NCBI GenBank assembly: GCA_031216445.1
Contig: CM062218.1
Coordinates: forward strand, 22,352,001 to 22,416,000
Length of the DNA: 64,000 nucleotides
Source: Lateolabrax maculatus
Lineage: Eukaryota > Chordata > Actinopteri > Acropomatiformes > Lateolabracidae
Direction: 5' to 3'
A program made the translations under genes and the position numbers. Shown one piece after another: positions 11,269 to 21,900 of this stretch; position 1 is the stretch's first letter, and the number at the start of each line of letters is the position of its first letter. The notes beneath the pieces were generated by a model. It did no database searches and was not told where the DNA came from. It saw nothing but the letters and a program-made list of their open reading frames with translations.

Positions 11269-11540
11269 GGCCTTTGTATGTATATTAGCGTCATGATAGC
11301 CTACTACATGATCTAATTGATAACACGTGGAATTAATCAAAATCTAACTCATTGCAATTAGGCAACCCAGTTATGTAACCCAGTTAGGCTGTAGTAGCTA
11401 GTTTCCCAATATAACTACTTAACGTGTTGTTAACATGTTGTTGACATGTTGAAAATCACGTTTATGAAACATGTAAACATCTCTCATCCGCCGCTATGTT
11501 TAACACAAGCTAGCTCGACTCATAGTGAATTCACTATGAG

Positions 11541-11648
11541 TATTGTTTTAAAGAGTATGGTCTAGACCTACTCTATGTGAAAAGTGTCTTGAGATAACTT
11601 TTGTTATGATTTGGCGCTATACAAATACAACTGACTTGACTCGACTTA
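11541..11648 (+). mobile_element. Orphan L2 3' end fragment
   Basis: About 108 bp nearly identical to the terminal part of the larger L2 (14191-14304). Both contain AAAGAGTATGGTCTAGACC, then GAGATAACTTTTGTTATGAT, TTTGGCGCTATACAAAT and an ACTTG tandem tail. It is a separate, extremely 5'-truncated insertion of the same family, about 450 bp upstream of the larger copy. Confidence 0.85.
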
Positions 11649-12100
11649 CAAACAAGCTGTCTGTATGTAGTCTAAATAAGCTTTGCTTAGTTTGCCACGT
11701 ATCTTAAAATGTGTAAACTAAGAGTTAAGACAAACCAGCCTCTCCTCCCTCTACCAGCGTTCCTGCAGGCAGTGAATCACCTCAGCAGAGGAGGAGGACA
11801 GAGGAAAGGAGGAAGGACTGACACTGACTGAGCATTGTGATGTCAGGAATATATTTTATTTTATTGACATTTAGATTGGTTACCAGTGAGATATTATTGA
11901 GTTTATCTCCTGACGTTGCTGTTGTAAACATTACTGTTCTAGAAACAACTGTTAGTTATACTTAAAATATTAAATTTAAATAATAGATTTTTAAAAAAGC
12001 AATTATTTAGTAATGAAAAATAACCAATAAAAGTATCAACCTGCCTCTCTCCTGTCAAGTCCGCCACACTTGCTAAAAATTGTGTTTTTATTTCTCTTGC

Positions 12101-14304
12101 AGCTGTAGAACCAGATTTATATTAAGACTGTTTTTCTCCAATTGACCTTTACCAACTAACTTCAATGATTTTTTCGTCTAAACCAACAACCTGCCTCTTA
12201 GACCCCATCCCAACTAGGCTGCTTAAAGAGGTTTTACCCTTAGTTAGCACTTCTTTACTAGACATGATCAATCTGTCTTTATTAACAGGCTATGTACCAC
12301 AGTCCTTCAAAGTAGCTGTAATTAAACCTCTTCTTAAAAAGCCTACGCTTGATCCAGGGGTTTTAGCCAATTATAGACCTATATCTAACCTTCCCTTTCT
12401 CTCAAAAATCCTTGAGAAAGTGTTTGCTAATCAGTTATGTGACTTTCTAAACTGCAATAGTTTATTTGAGGATTTTCAGTCAGGATTTAGGGAATTTCAT
12501 AGCATAGAGACAGCACTGGTGAGAGTGACAAACAACCTTTTGATTGCGTCAGATAAAGGATTTGTCTCTGTACTTGTTCTGTTAGATCTCAGTGCCGCTT
12601 TCGATACCATTGACCATTGTATCCTATTACAGAGACTGGAGCATTTGATTGGCGTCAAAGGACCCGCACTAAGCTGGTTTCAGTCGTATTTATCGGATAG
12701 ATTTCAGTTTGTCCATGTAAATGATGAATCCTCCGTGCACACGGAAGTTAGTCATGGAGTTCCACAAGGTTCAGTGCTCAGGCCAATTTTTTTTTACCTT
12801 GTATATGCTTCCTATAGGCAATATTATCAGGAAACACTCCATAAACTTTCACTGCTATGCAGATGATACTCAGTTATACTTGTCGATGAAGCCAGATGAA
12901 ACCGGTAAGTTAGCCAAGCTTCAGGCATGTATTAAGGACATAAAAGACTGGATGACCTGCAATTTCTTGCTGTTAAACTCAGACAAAACTGAAGTTATTG
13001 TTCTGGGTCCTAAACACCTGCGAGACGCACTATGTATAGATATAGTTACTCTAGATGGCATTGCCCTGGCCTCTAGCACCGCTGTAAGGAGTCTAGGAGT
13101 AATCTTTGATCAGGACATGTCCTTTAATACCCATATAAAACAGACTTCAAGGACTGCCTTCTTCCACTTACGTAACATTATAAAAATCAGGCAAAAAGAT
13201 GCAGAAAAACTAGTTAATGCATTTGTTACTTCTAGGTTAGATTATTGTAATTCCTTATTATCGGGCTGCCCCGATAAGTCTCTAAAGACTCTCCAGCTGA
13301 TCCAGAATGCGGCTGCACGTGTACTGACAGGAATTAGCAAAAGGGAACATATTTCTCCGATATTAGCTTCTCTGCACTGGCTCCCTGTGAAATCTAGAAT
13401 AGAATTTAAAGTCGTCCTCCTCACTTACAAAGCTCTTATTGGTCAGGCACCATCATATCTTAAAGAGCTGATAATACCGTATTATCCCACTAGAGCACTA
13501 CGCTCACAGAATGCAGGGTTACTTGTGGTACCTAAAGTCTCTGAAAGTAGAATGGGAGCCAGAGCCTTTAGTTATCAAGCTCCTCTTCTGTGGAATCAGC
13601 TCCCAATTTGGGTTCGGGAGGCAGACACCCTCTCTTCGTTTAAGAGTATGCTAAAAACGTTCCTTTTTGATAAAGCTTATAGTTAGGGCTGGCTCAGGTG
13701 AGTCCTGAACCATCCCTTAGTTATGCTGTTATAGGTTTAGACTGCCGGGGGATTTCCTATGATGCACTGAGCTTCTCTCTCCTCCTCTCCCTCTCTATCT
13801 GTACGCATTCCTATCCCACTAATACAGGTTACCAACTCCATTTCTTCCTGGTAGTCCTTGTGCTTTCTGTGCTTTTTCACTTTCTGCAGGTATTTCTGCC
13901 TCTGGAGCTGTAGATTCTGGATCTGTGATTGCCGGCCGTCTACTGCCCCCATGTTCCTGCTCCACACTCACTGCTGCAGTTATTATTATTATTAGTCTGA
14001 TTTGTTGTCTCTCCTCCTGTTCTGTCTCCCCTCTCCCCCTCTCTCCTCCCCTTTCAACCCAACTGGGTCGATGCAGATGGCCGCCCACCCAGAGCCTGGT
14101 TCTGCTCGAGGTTTCTACCTGTTAAAAGGGAGTTTTTCCTCACCACTGTCGCCAAGTGCTGCTCATGGTGGGAACTGTTGGGTCTCTGTAAATAATATTT
14201 TAAAGAGTATGGTCTAGACCTACTCTATGTGAAAGCATCTTGAGATAACTTTTGTTATGATTTGGCGCTATACAAATAAAATTGACTTGACTTGACTTGA
14301 CTTG
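12101..14304 (+). mobile_element. 5'-truncated L2-clade LINE
   Basis: The element begins abruptly with the pre-RT region and runs through the reverse transcriptase, a C-terminal domain and a 3' UTR. It ends with TTTGGCGCTATACAAATAAA and an (ACTTG)n tail, the tandem-repeat terminus typical of L2 rather than poly(A). Orientation is the same as stx12, which starts 1.5 kb downstream. The endonuclease and ORF1 are missing. Confidence 0.9.
12165..13686 (+). pseudogene. L2 reverse transcriptase, frameshifted
   Basis: Two overlapping frames make one RT. The first (12165-12866) has [34 protein letters not shown], the motif LLDLSAAFDTIDH with the first catalytic Asp, and GVPQGSVL. The second (12721-13686) has HCYADDTQLY, with the YADD catalytic pair at about 12856-12867, then NSDKTEVIVLGP and the usual L2 C-terminus, including LHWLPVKSRIEFK and the ending FKSMLKTFLFDKAYS. 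The switch between frames falls at the T-run 12787-12795, so a single indel inactivates an otherwise long RT. This is an LINE-derived pseudogene, not a host gene. Confidence 0.9.
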
Positions 14305-14950
14305 TTCAAAATCACATTTTTTTACTTGATGTCCTGGCATTTGGGCTTTGTGCCCTCAAAAAATTGCTCTGCTGCAGCCCAAGTGGCCTTGCCCCTAAAA
14401 TAACAAATTCCAGGCCTGGTACTGATGTTTATTTAACTATTTATTTGACTTTTATTCTATCTTTATTTCCTCGGTTTTGACTTCAGGCACTGGTTGACAA
14501 TGTATAACCAGTTCTGTTAAATATTATGTTATATATTCTTTAATAAAGTTAATTGTTTACGAAAACAGCCTAAGGTCTGAGTACCTTTGCATAGTCATAT
14601 CAGCTCAGAAATTCACTATACCGGCCACCATAAAATAGGTATTGGTCACAGAAATCTCGAATCAGTTGGACTCTATTTTTTCAAGCAAACTGTTTCAATG
14701 ACACCAACAAATTAATGTGATAAATAGGCAAAGAAATCAGAATGTTCATTATCTGGTTAGTCAACAATGGTCCCTCAAAAGTAGAGGAGCAATGCTGGAT
14801 GCAGTGGAGCAATGCTTGAATAAAATAAATAAATAAATGTATGTCATGATATTCTTTGTCGGCCTATTCTACCTACGGCAAAGTTCTTGCTTTTCTTCTT
14901 ACTTTTGAACATTGTAAACCAACAGTTTACATTTTGCAAATAAAGTTATT
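14305..14950. other. Stretch with two AATAAA signals, no gene recognised
   Basis: AATAAA occurs at 14542-14547 and 14939-14944, each followed by AT-rich sequence. They could be the 3' end of an old retrotransposed or upstream transcript. No reading frame supports a gene. Confidence 0.35.
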
Positions 14951-14959
14951 TTAAAAAAT

Positions 14960-15291
14960 CCTTCCCACGGCGTGCTTCACCTTACGTGATAACGTCACGG
15001 ATCAGGAAGAGCAGTATTTTGTCGGCAGACACATTACGCGTATGTGTTCATCTTAAACATCCAAATACGCAGGTATTATATTGTTTTTGTTTTTATATTG
15101 AACGCTTTACTATTGTTGACAATATGTTGTTGTATCTGCGTCTGTATTGGTGAAGAACACGCTTGGCTGTTTATGCTAAACCACTGAAAGCTGACTAGTT
15201 AGCGTAAGTTAGCTAGAAAGCTAACAGCTGAGCATATTTCTGTACAGCGTCCCGTAACTTTCAGTGGATACACAGGAAGCTAGACAGCCAG
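14960..15291 (+). promoter_or_regulatory. stx12: Probable stx12 promoter and non-coding first exon
   Basis: The region is more CpG-containing than its surroundings and has a CRE-like half-site CGTCA (14993-14997) next to TTACGTGAT. A good splice donor, CCAG|GTGAGC, lies at 15291/15292. A matching acceptor, TTTGTCTACAG, ends at 15808, 41 bp before the start codon. No TATA box is evident, as is usual for housekeeping genes. The transcription start is not determined. Confidence 0.45.
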
Positions 15292-15849
15292 GTGAGCCAA
15301 CTGCCTTAATATTTAGATCGCAAATGTGTCTACAACCCATGTTAGCAATACGTTTCCATTATGGTTTAACCGACATCACTTGACTTAGTTACATGTTCTT
15401 TAATGTCGATCAGCATGAATGATTCGACATTAGCAGGCTAACTTGTTAGCAAGCTAACAGCTGTTATTCGGACCCAGTTAGGTAACGGTTATCTCCCCTG
15501 TCAATAAAACAATGAAATCCTCATTATTCCGGAACTCGGAGCGGACTATGTCACATGTAGCAAGAGGGATTAAAGAAGTCTGCCGTGATGTAAAAAAAAA
15601 TAAAAGATAAATCGAAAACAGAACTAGTAAAAGACATCTCATTGTCCTTTGATTGATGCTCCTTGTACAAGCAGTCAATCTTGGAACCAAACTATCATTG
15701 TCATTGTCTTGCCTATTCAAATCTCATAGCAGATGTAGCAGTTGCTAAGAAACTATCCGTGGTTTCAAGTTTTTTTCTACAACTTTTCTTTCCTGTGTTT
15801 GTCTACAGCCAAAGCCCAACGCCTCAGGCACAAGCACGCTCTAGCAGAC

Positions 15850-15949
15850 ATGTCATACGGCAAAGCAGAGACCTACCGCCCTGTCCCACGGGACTTCAAC
15901 ACCCTCATACAGACATGCAGCTCCAACATCCAGAAGATCACACAGAACA
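15850..15949 (+). CDS. stx12: stx12 coding exon 1
   Basis: This exon begins at the ATG and encodes residues 1-33 plus one base. The real exon probably starts at 15809 after TCTACAG. The donor is ACA|GTAAGC. It carries the first part of the N-terminal three-helix domain ([17 protein letters not shown]). Confidence 0.9.
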
Positions 15950-18900
15950 GTAAGCGCTTCACTGCTGTATCAGTAGCTCTTTGTGCTATGGCCATGAGAG
16001 CCAAATATGGTTACTCACTGACTGATTGAGGGGCGATGCTGGAGGATGCTGTGTCAGCCTTTTCACCATCAGTACAGGATTGTACTGTGTTTCCAAAGTT
16101 TTTACTTTGGTTGATTAGGAATAGTTTGATTCTTAAATTATGATGAATATGGTGCACCATAACTCTCCATCAAGTGTTGAAAATAACTTTGTTCAGGGTT
16201 ATTCATATCACTGTCCATGTGACATTTATGATCATTTTGTTAAAGATACAATTTTAGCCTGACAGATTTTGTTCTCAATATATTTGCTCTCTTATTTGGT
16301 AATTTATTTACTTATATGCAAGGAACCTGGTACAATTAAGTCAGTGTCCAAAATTAACTTTGACTCACTGGCCAAGGGACAGGTAGATGAAGAAATCCAC
16401 CAGTCAAGTTTATTTGTTACTGGCCAAAATAATGAATTACCCTTTTTGTGTCAAAAATACATTTCATTGAGATAATAAAGGTTTTATGCTGAATATATAG
16501 AGATCTGTGGTTAATCAGTTGAAGCCTGAATCTAACTAAAGAAGTTTTGAGCTCAAAATTCTACTGAAGTATTTGTGTGTGCGTGTGTGTCATGCTTAGA
16601 TGTATCGTGTTCAGTGTGTCATAGTGTTTTGCAATATGTTGTAGTATTTAACAGAGATTTAGCTAAAACATGATTATTTTGACTCTGAATTTGTATTTTC
16701 ATTCTATGTTGTCTACATAACATTAAATGTTTATCAAATGTTCAATGCCAACGTTTTTAATGGTCTGTTAAAATCGAATGACATTTTTCAAAAGCTGATC
16801 ATACACATGCACCGTTGGCCAGGACAGGTGCTGTTCTTTTACTGCAGTGTGTTGTGGCATTTGCTTTCGCAGATCCATTACAGATTGAGACTCATCACTT
16901 TTTCTTGTTCTTATAACAGCTGCTCAGATCAAGAGCATGGTGAACCAGCTGGGGACCAGACAGGACACCAGTGAACTCCAGGACCGTCTGTATGTATCAA
17001 CCTTATCACCAGTAACTCCCCTGTTTTTTCTTCTCTCTGACATACACACAGATACACTCAGTCATTTCTGGCTAGTCACCTGATCTGTTAAGCACAGCTG
17101 CAACTGCCCCAGAGCTGTTATACTCCAATATCTCAGTTAACAGTCCAAAATGAAATGTGCCTCTGTGATAACTGAGTCTCTCGATCAGGGATGGTATCTT
17201 TAAATCCACCAAAAATGTCAACTAGAAGGCATGTCAAAACAGTTTTAGGTTGTCGCTTAAATGATATATGTACTTGATCTTTTGGATTATTATCTCTGCA
17301 CAGTGAACTCACTTTCTATACTTCTTACTGTTAACGTTTGCACAGCTGAACAGCTCTTTCATTTTAAAAACAGATATGTTGCACATATTTGTAATAATAT
17401 TTGTTCATATTCTGTATTGTGATTTTCTTTGTTGACTTTATGCACCAATATACAAAAGCAAATTCCTTGTTTGTGAAAACTTACTTGGTAATAAATCTGA
17501 TTTTGATTCTAGAGCTCTGGTTGTAGAACAACTAATTTATCGGATTGACTTGCAGTCTTTTGTTATTCTAAACTGTTGGTGTTTCCACAGGCAGCAGATA
17601 CAGCACTATACCAACCAGCTGGCAAAAGAAACCAACAAGCACCTGAAAGAGTTGGGGTCAATCCCTTTGCCCTCATCACCATCAGAGCAAGTAAGTGTCA
17701 GTCCACATTGACTAAATTCTTAATACTACTTAATACATTACCAGTATACTGATGAGTATGGTGTGTGTGAAAGTGACTGTGACATTCAGCTGTCACTCCA
17801 GCCTCTGCATTCAGCTCTAATATTGACATACCTCTCCACCAAACTTTATGTCAGTGGAATTCAGCATATTGTCATTTCTGAAATGCAAACAGGGCTTTCC
17901 ACAAAGATATGGGGTAGCTATCCAATGACAGGATAACCAAAAATATAAACCATGGATAAAATGAATGACGTGAAAAAATAAAAAAAGTACTTAATCATAT
18001 ATATTACTGGAGGAAGTTCAATTGCATCATATTCTATTTTTAAAAACATGATTTGGGGCATCTGACATTAGTTTGAATAATTGGTCAATAGCAAAAAATA
18101 CAAAAGTGTTCTAGGACATTTAAATCCGCTAAATTACAGTGTGAGGCAGCATAGCCTACATTTTCCTCGTATGACATAGGCCTGTTACTTTGACAACATC
18201 GCCTGTTTTAGTGTGTTTTTGCAATGTGTCTTAGAGGAGGCTCAGCTGTAAAAAGAGCAATGTTAATAAAGATAATTAATTAATTAGTTTGTTCATTAAG
18301 CTCAAACGTCTGTGGCATATATGGAAAATGCAGTGCCTTCAGTGGACTTTTTAATACTTACTGCGCCTGTTCACCTGTTTTTTGCAGTAGCCCGTCTAAT
18401 GAGTATATCCCCCATCTGTGCAATCAATGCAGTTCTTAATGTGTTTTGTCCTCAGTTATTTTGCTATTATTTGTCAAACACTGAAGACAACTCTCTGCTC
18501 TCTACTTGGCTGGACACACACATTCATATAAAGCATGTGGGGGTGGGACCGATACAGACAGATAGGCAAATTTCTCTATCGTCATGCTCGCATGGTTTTG
18601 AAGGGGAGGCTAGTGGTCGCCATTGTACATGCATAGCGAATCGCAACATGATAATAAAAATTATTTCATTAGAATCAAACATGAATATAATAAAGTAGCT
18701 GGCTCTGACTTAAATGTGTAGTCGGCTGTTTGGCCGGCAGCCTTATGGAAAGCCCTGCGCAAATCACTCTTCACCCAACTGTTGTAAAGTAGCCTGCGGA
18801 AAATTAGTACATTTCATTTGAGAAAAGCATTCTGAAGCATTGGAGCTGCCACTGGTCCTGCAGGCCTTAAAGGGATAGTTCGGATTTTTTGAAGCGGGGT

Positions 18901-21900
18901 TGTATCTGATACTCATCTATATATAAAGTGTCAGCAGCAAAACGTATTTTAGCCACCTAAAAAAAGGCCCACCTAAAAGAATCAATATCAGTTGATATAA
19001 AACAGCTTAATTTCCCTGTCAGAAAGGGCTGTCTGTGGGCAAGGTAAAGCGGTGAAAATATCCTAAATGTAGCGTACACTTAGAGACTGATATAGATTTT
19101 TTAGGTGACTAAAATACATTTTGCTGCTGACTTCGTCCACAGCGGTACTTTGCTGAGCGTCCATGCAGGGACAGCTGTCAATTTTATCCAAACTGGGGGC
19201 GTACCAACCGTCATCTACTGTAGGTAATACACTGACCATAGATAAGTACATCATACAACCCCACTTCAAAAAATCCAAACAAGCAAGTCAACCTTTGAAC
19301 CTATGGCAGGTGTCACCTTGAGAAATACGTCAATAAAAACTGTGTGAGTGATATCCATGCTCTATCAGTCCTACATGCCTTCAATGGAAGGTAGACAGCT
19401 CTGGGGTAATGCTGTGGCCAAATATCTCTTTCCTACCAAAAGTTTTATTCCCCAGCATTATTAACCAGGCCATAGAACGGGAGGCATACCATCCTTTTCC
19501 ATCTAGATCCAGGCTGGAGGAGAGGGCCAATTTGTTGAGTCCAGTCCGAGCATTGCGGCTGTTCAGTGAGGCACCGCAGAGCTTAAGGCGCTCAGAGCAG
19601 CCACTTGTGAGCTATAGTGAGACAGTCAAATAGGCTTTTGAAGGAGCAGGTAAACAAGGATTCTGTGAATTCCTGAATGACAGTCATGCCTGTCACTCGG
19701 AACCTTTCAGGGCGAGAGCCTGGATGTTAGGTACCACAATGTATTTATAGCTGGGACGTGCAAGACCTGGACCTGCACACAGCACTGCGAGACATGTCCA
19801 CTTTGTTTTCTGCCACTGGCAGGCATCCAGGAATTCACAGAACCATAGTTAAGTTCATTACTTCCATTATCACTGAAAAGTAGATAATGGAAGTAATGAA
19901 CTTAACTTAAGTAAATAATAAATTATAAATTAATTCATTCATTATTAATGGGGTAATACGATAAACAAATCTTACCAATGTTACCAATAAAATATAACTA
20001 CAATCTACCCTCATGAATCCTCAACTGTTGTAAAGTAACTGCATAAAATGAGTTTCAGTTATCATTTAAATATTAGCTGAGAGCAAAGTCTCTCTCTGGC
20101 TATGACCCTGTATCATAAACCTGTTGTGAGCAGCAATTAAAGTCAGTCTTCATCAGCTCATCAGCAGTCACACCTTACTGCCTTTATTACCTTAGCAAGG
20201 GGCTGTGGTTATGTGGCTGTCTTATTCCATCTCGCTGTCTGTGTTTAAAATACAATATACAGAATAAATCAACATACAAATACAACCATAAAAAATTGCT
20301 GCAATTTCCTGCAAATATTACTTGGCTTGCGTTATATATACCTTTGACTGTAAAAGGCACATTTAAAGCCACTGTGAATAATTCTTATGTGATTCTTGAA
20401 TGTTGCATATTATTCTGATGGCATCAGTTGCAGCAGGCAGCATGCCACAGAATAACCAGTATTTTGTTTTGTTTTTTCTAACTACCACTAGGGGGCACCA
20501 GAGTTAAAAATGTTCAAATTCTACACAGTGGTTGTTAGAGGATGGACTGTTTTTGTAATAGTAAAGTTTTAAATTAGTTTACACTGCACATTTTTTTTAA
20601 ATTCTTAGAGTATAAAATATATTTGGCTTAAAAAGAAAAGAAAAGAAAAATCTATACAGAAAAGAAAAATAACCGCATTCCAAAATCTTAAACAAAGAGT
20701 ATATTGATTAGATTACCCACCTGTTGATTTGATTTATAATTTATATTAGTCATTTACTATGTCAGTTATATATTTAGTCCGTTACATTTGGCATAGTAAA
20801 AAAAGGTGAAATGTGACTTTCTAACTGGTTTCATACCATCTCTCTTCCTCTGCTCTGTGGTGTCCAGAGGCAGCAGAAGATCCAGAGGGACCGGCTGATG
20901 AATGATTTCTCAGCTGCTCTCAACAACTTCCAAGCAGTCCAGCGCCGTGCAGCAGAGAAGGAGAAGGAATCCGTAGCCAGAGCGAGAGCTGGATCCCGTC
21001 TATCAGTGAGTAGGACTCGGTGGTTTCACACCACAGGATGGCAGATGAAGTGATGAAGCTTCAGATTCATGTGAGTCACGTCTTGATAGTCCGTGTTTCG
21101 CTGACCTTGGACTTTCATCTTTTCCTTCAGACTGAAGATGGTTCTCGGGATGAAAAGCTTGTTTCTTTTGACAAGTAAGTGACTTTCATTCATTCAAGGT
21201 TTCTCTTGTCAGGCAATTTGGGGAATATGGAACTTGTCAAGGTTTTTTATGGAGACCCTAAGTGTTCAAGATTAGTTAGATAAATTACAAATCACATTAT
21301 GAAATAAATAATTTTGTGAATGAATAAAGACAAAAATATAACCATAAATAGCTTCTAATGCTGTATCTTTTTAATTTTGTCAGTAGTGCGCAATGGTCAA
21401 AAGTATCTAATGCTTTTTGAAAACAGGAAATAACCCCACTGTATATATTATTTTCTATCGCAGTTGACATTTCCCTCACAAATCCCATTAGTGCCAGCGA
21501 AGTAGCCCTTTTAGTTCTAAAACTAAATTAGTTTTAGAACAGTTAACATGGACCTAGTCAACAATAGATACACAGCCAGAAATATGGAAGATTTAAAATA
21601 CCTAATTTTTTGGCATGGACAACGCGTTTCAATCTCAAAAAAAGCAAAAAAAAAACTTTCTTAGTTTTATTTGCTTTTATTTAGGCATTTTAAATAGAAG
21701 ATACAGATACCACACAAGTGTTAAGTATTTAAGAATAATTAAGGACATTTGCAAATGTTTCACTTTGCAGTTTTCTAGTTGTTATTTTATAAATTCATAC
21801 AGCTCATGAGGTGCAAAAGAAAGAGAAAACAACATAAAGTAAACACAGCAGGAAGGGAGATCAGATTTAGTTTATTTACACAATATTTTGGAGCTGTGTT

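Larger units (their letters stand above)
17691..20867. other. stx12 intron of about 3.2 kb with inserted repeats
   Basis: This is the largest intron of stx12. It contains a MITE (18868-19270), a possible tyrosine-recombinase fragment (19409-19633), a perfect 25-bp inverted repeat (19847-19907) and a CTCF-like motif (20485-20499). An open frame at 18312-18698 has no recognisable domain and is not called. Confidence 0.7.

Noticed and set aside
15742..15849. N-terminal extension of stx12 exon upstream of MSYGK
   Set aside because: A TCTACAG acceptor at 15802-15808 interrupts it, and known STX12 proteins begin MSYG.
18312..18698. 128-residue open frame in the stx12 intron
   Set aside because: It lies within an intron flanked by secure exons and has no recognisable domain.
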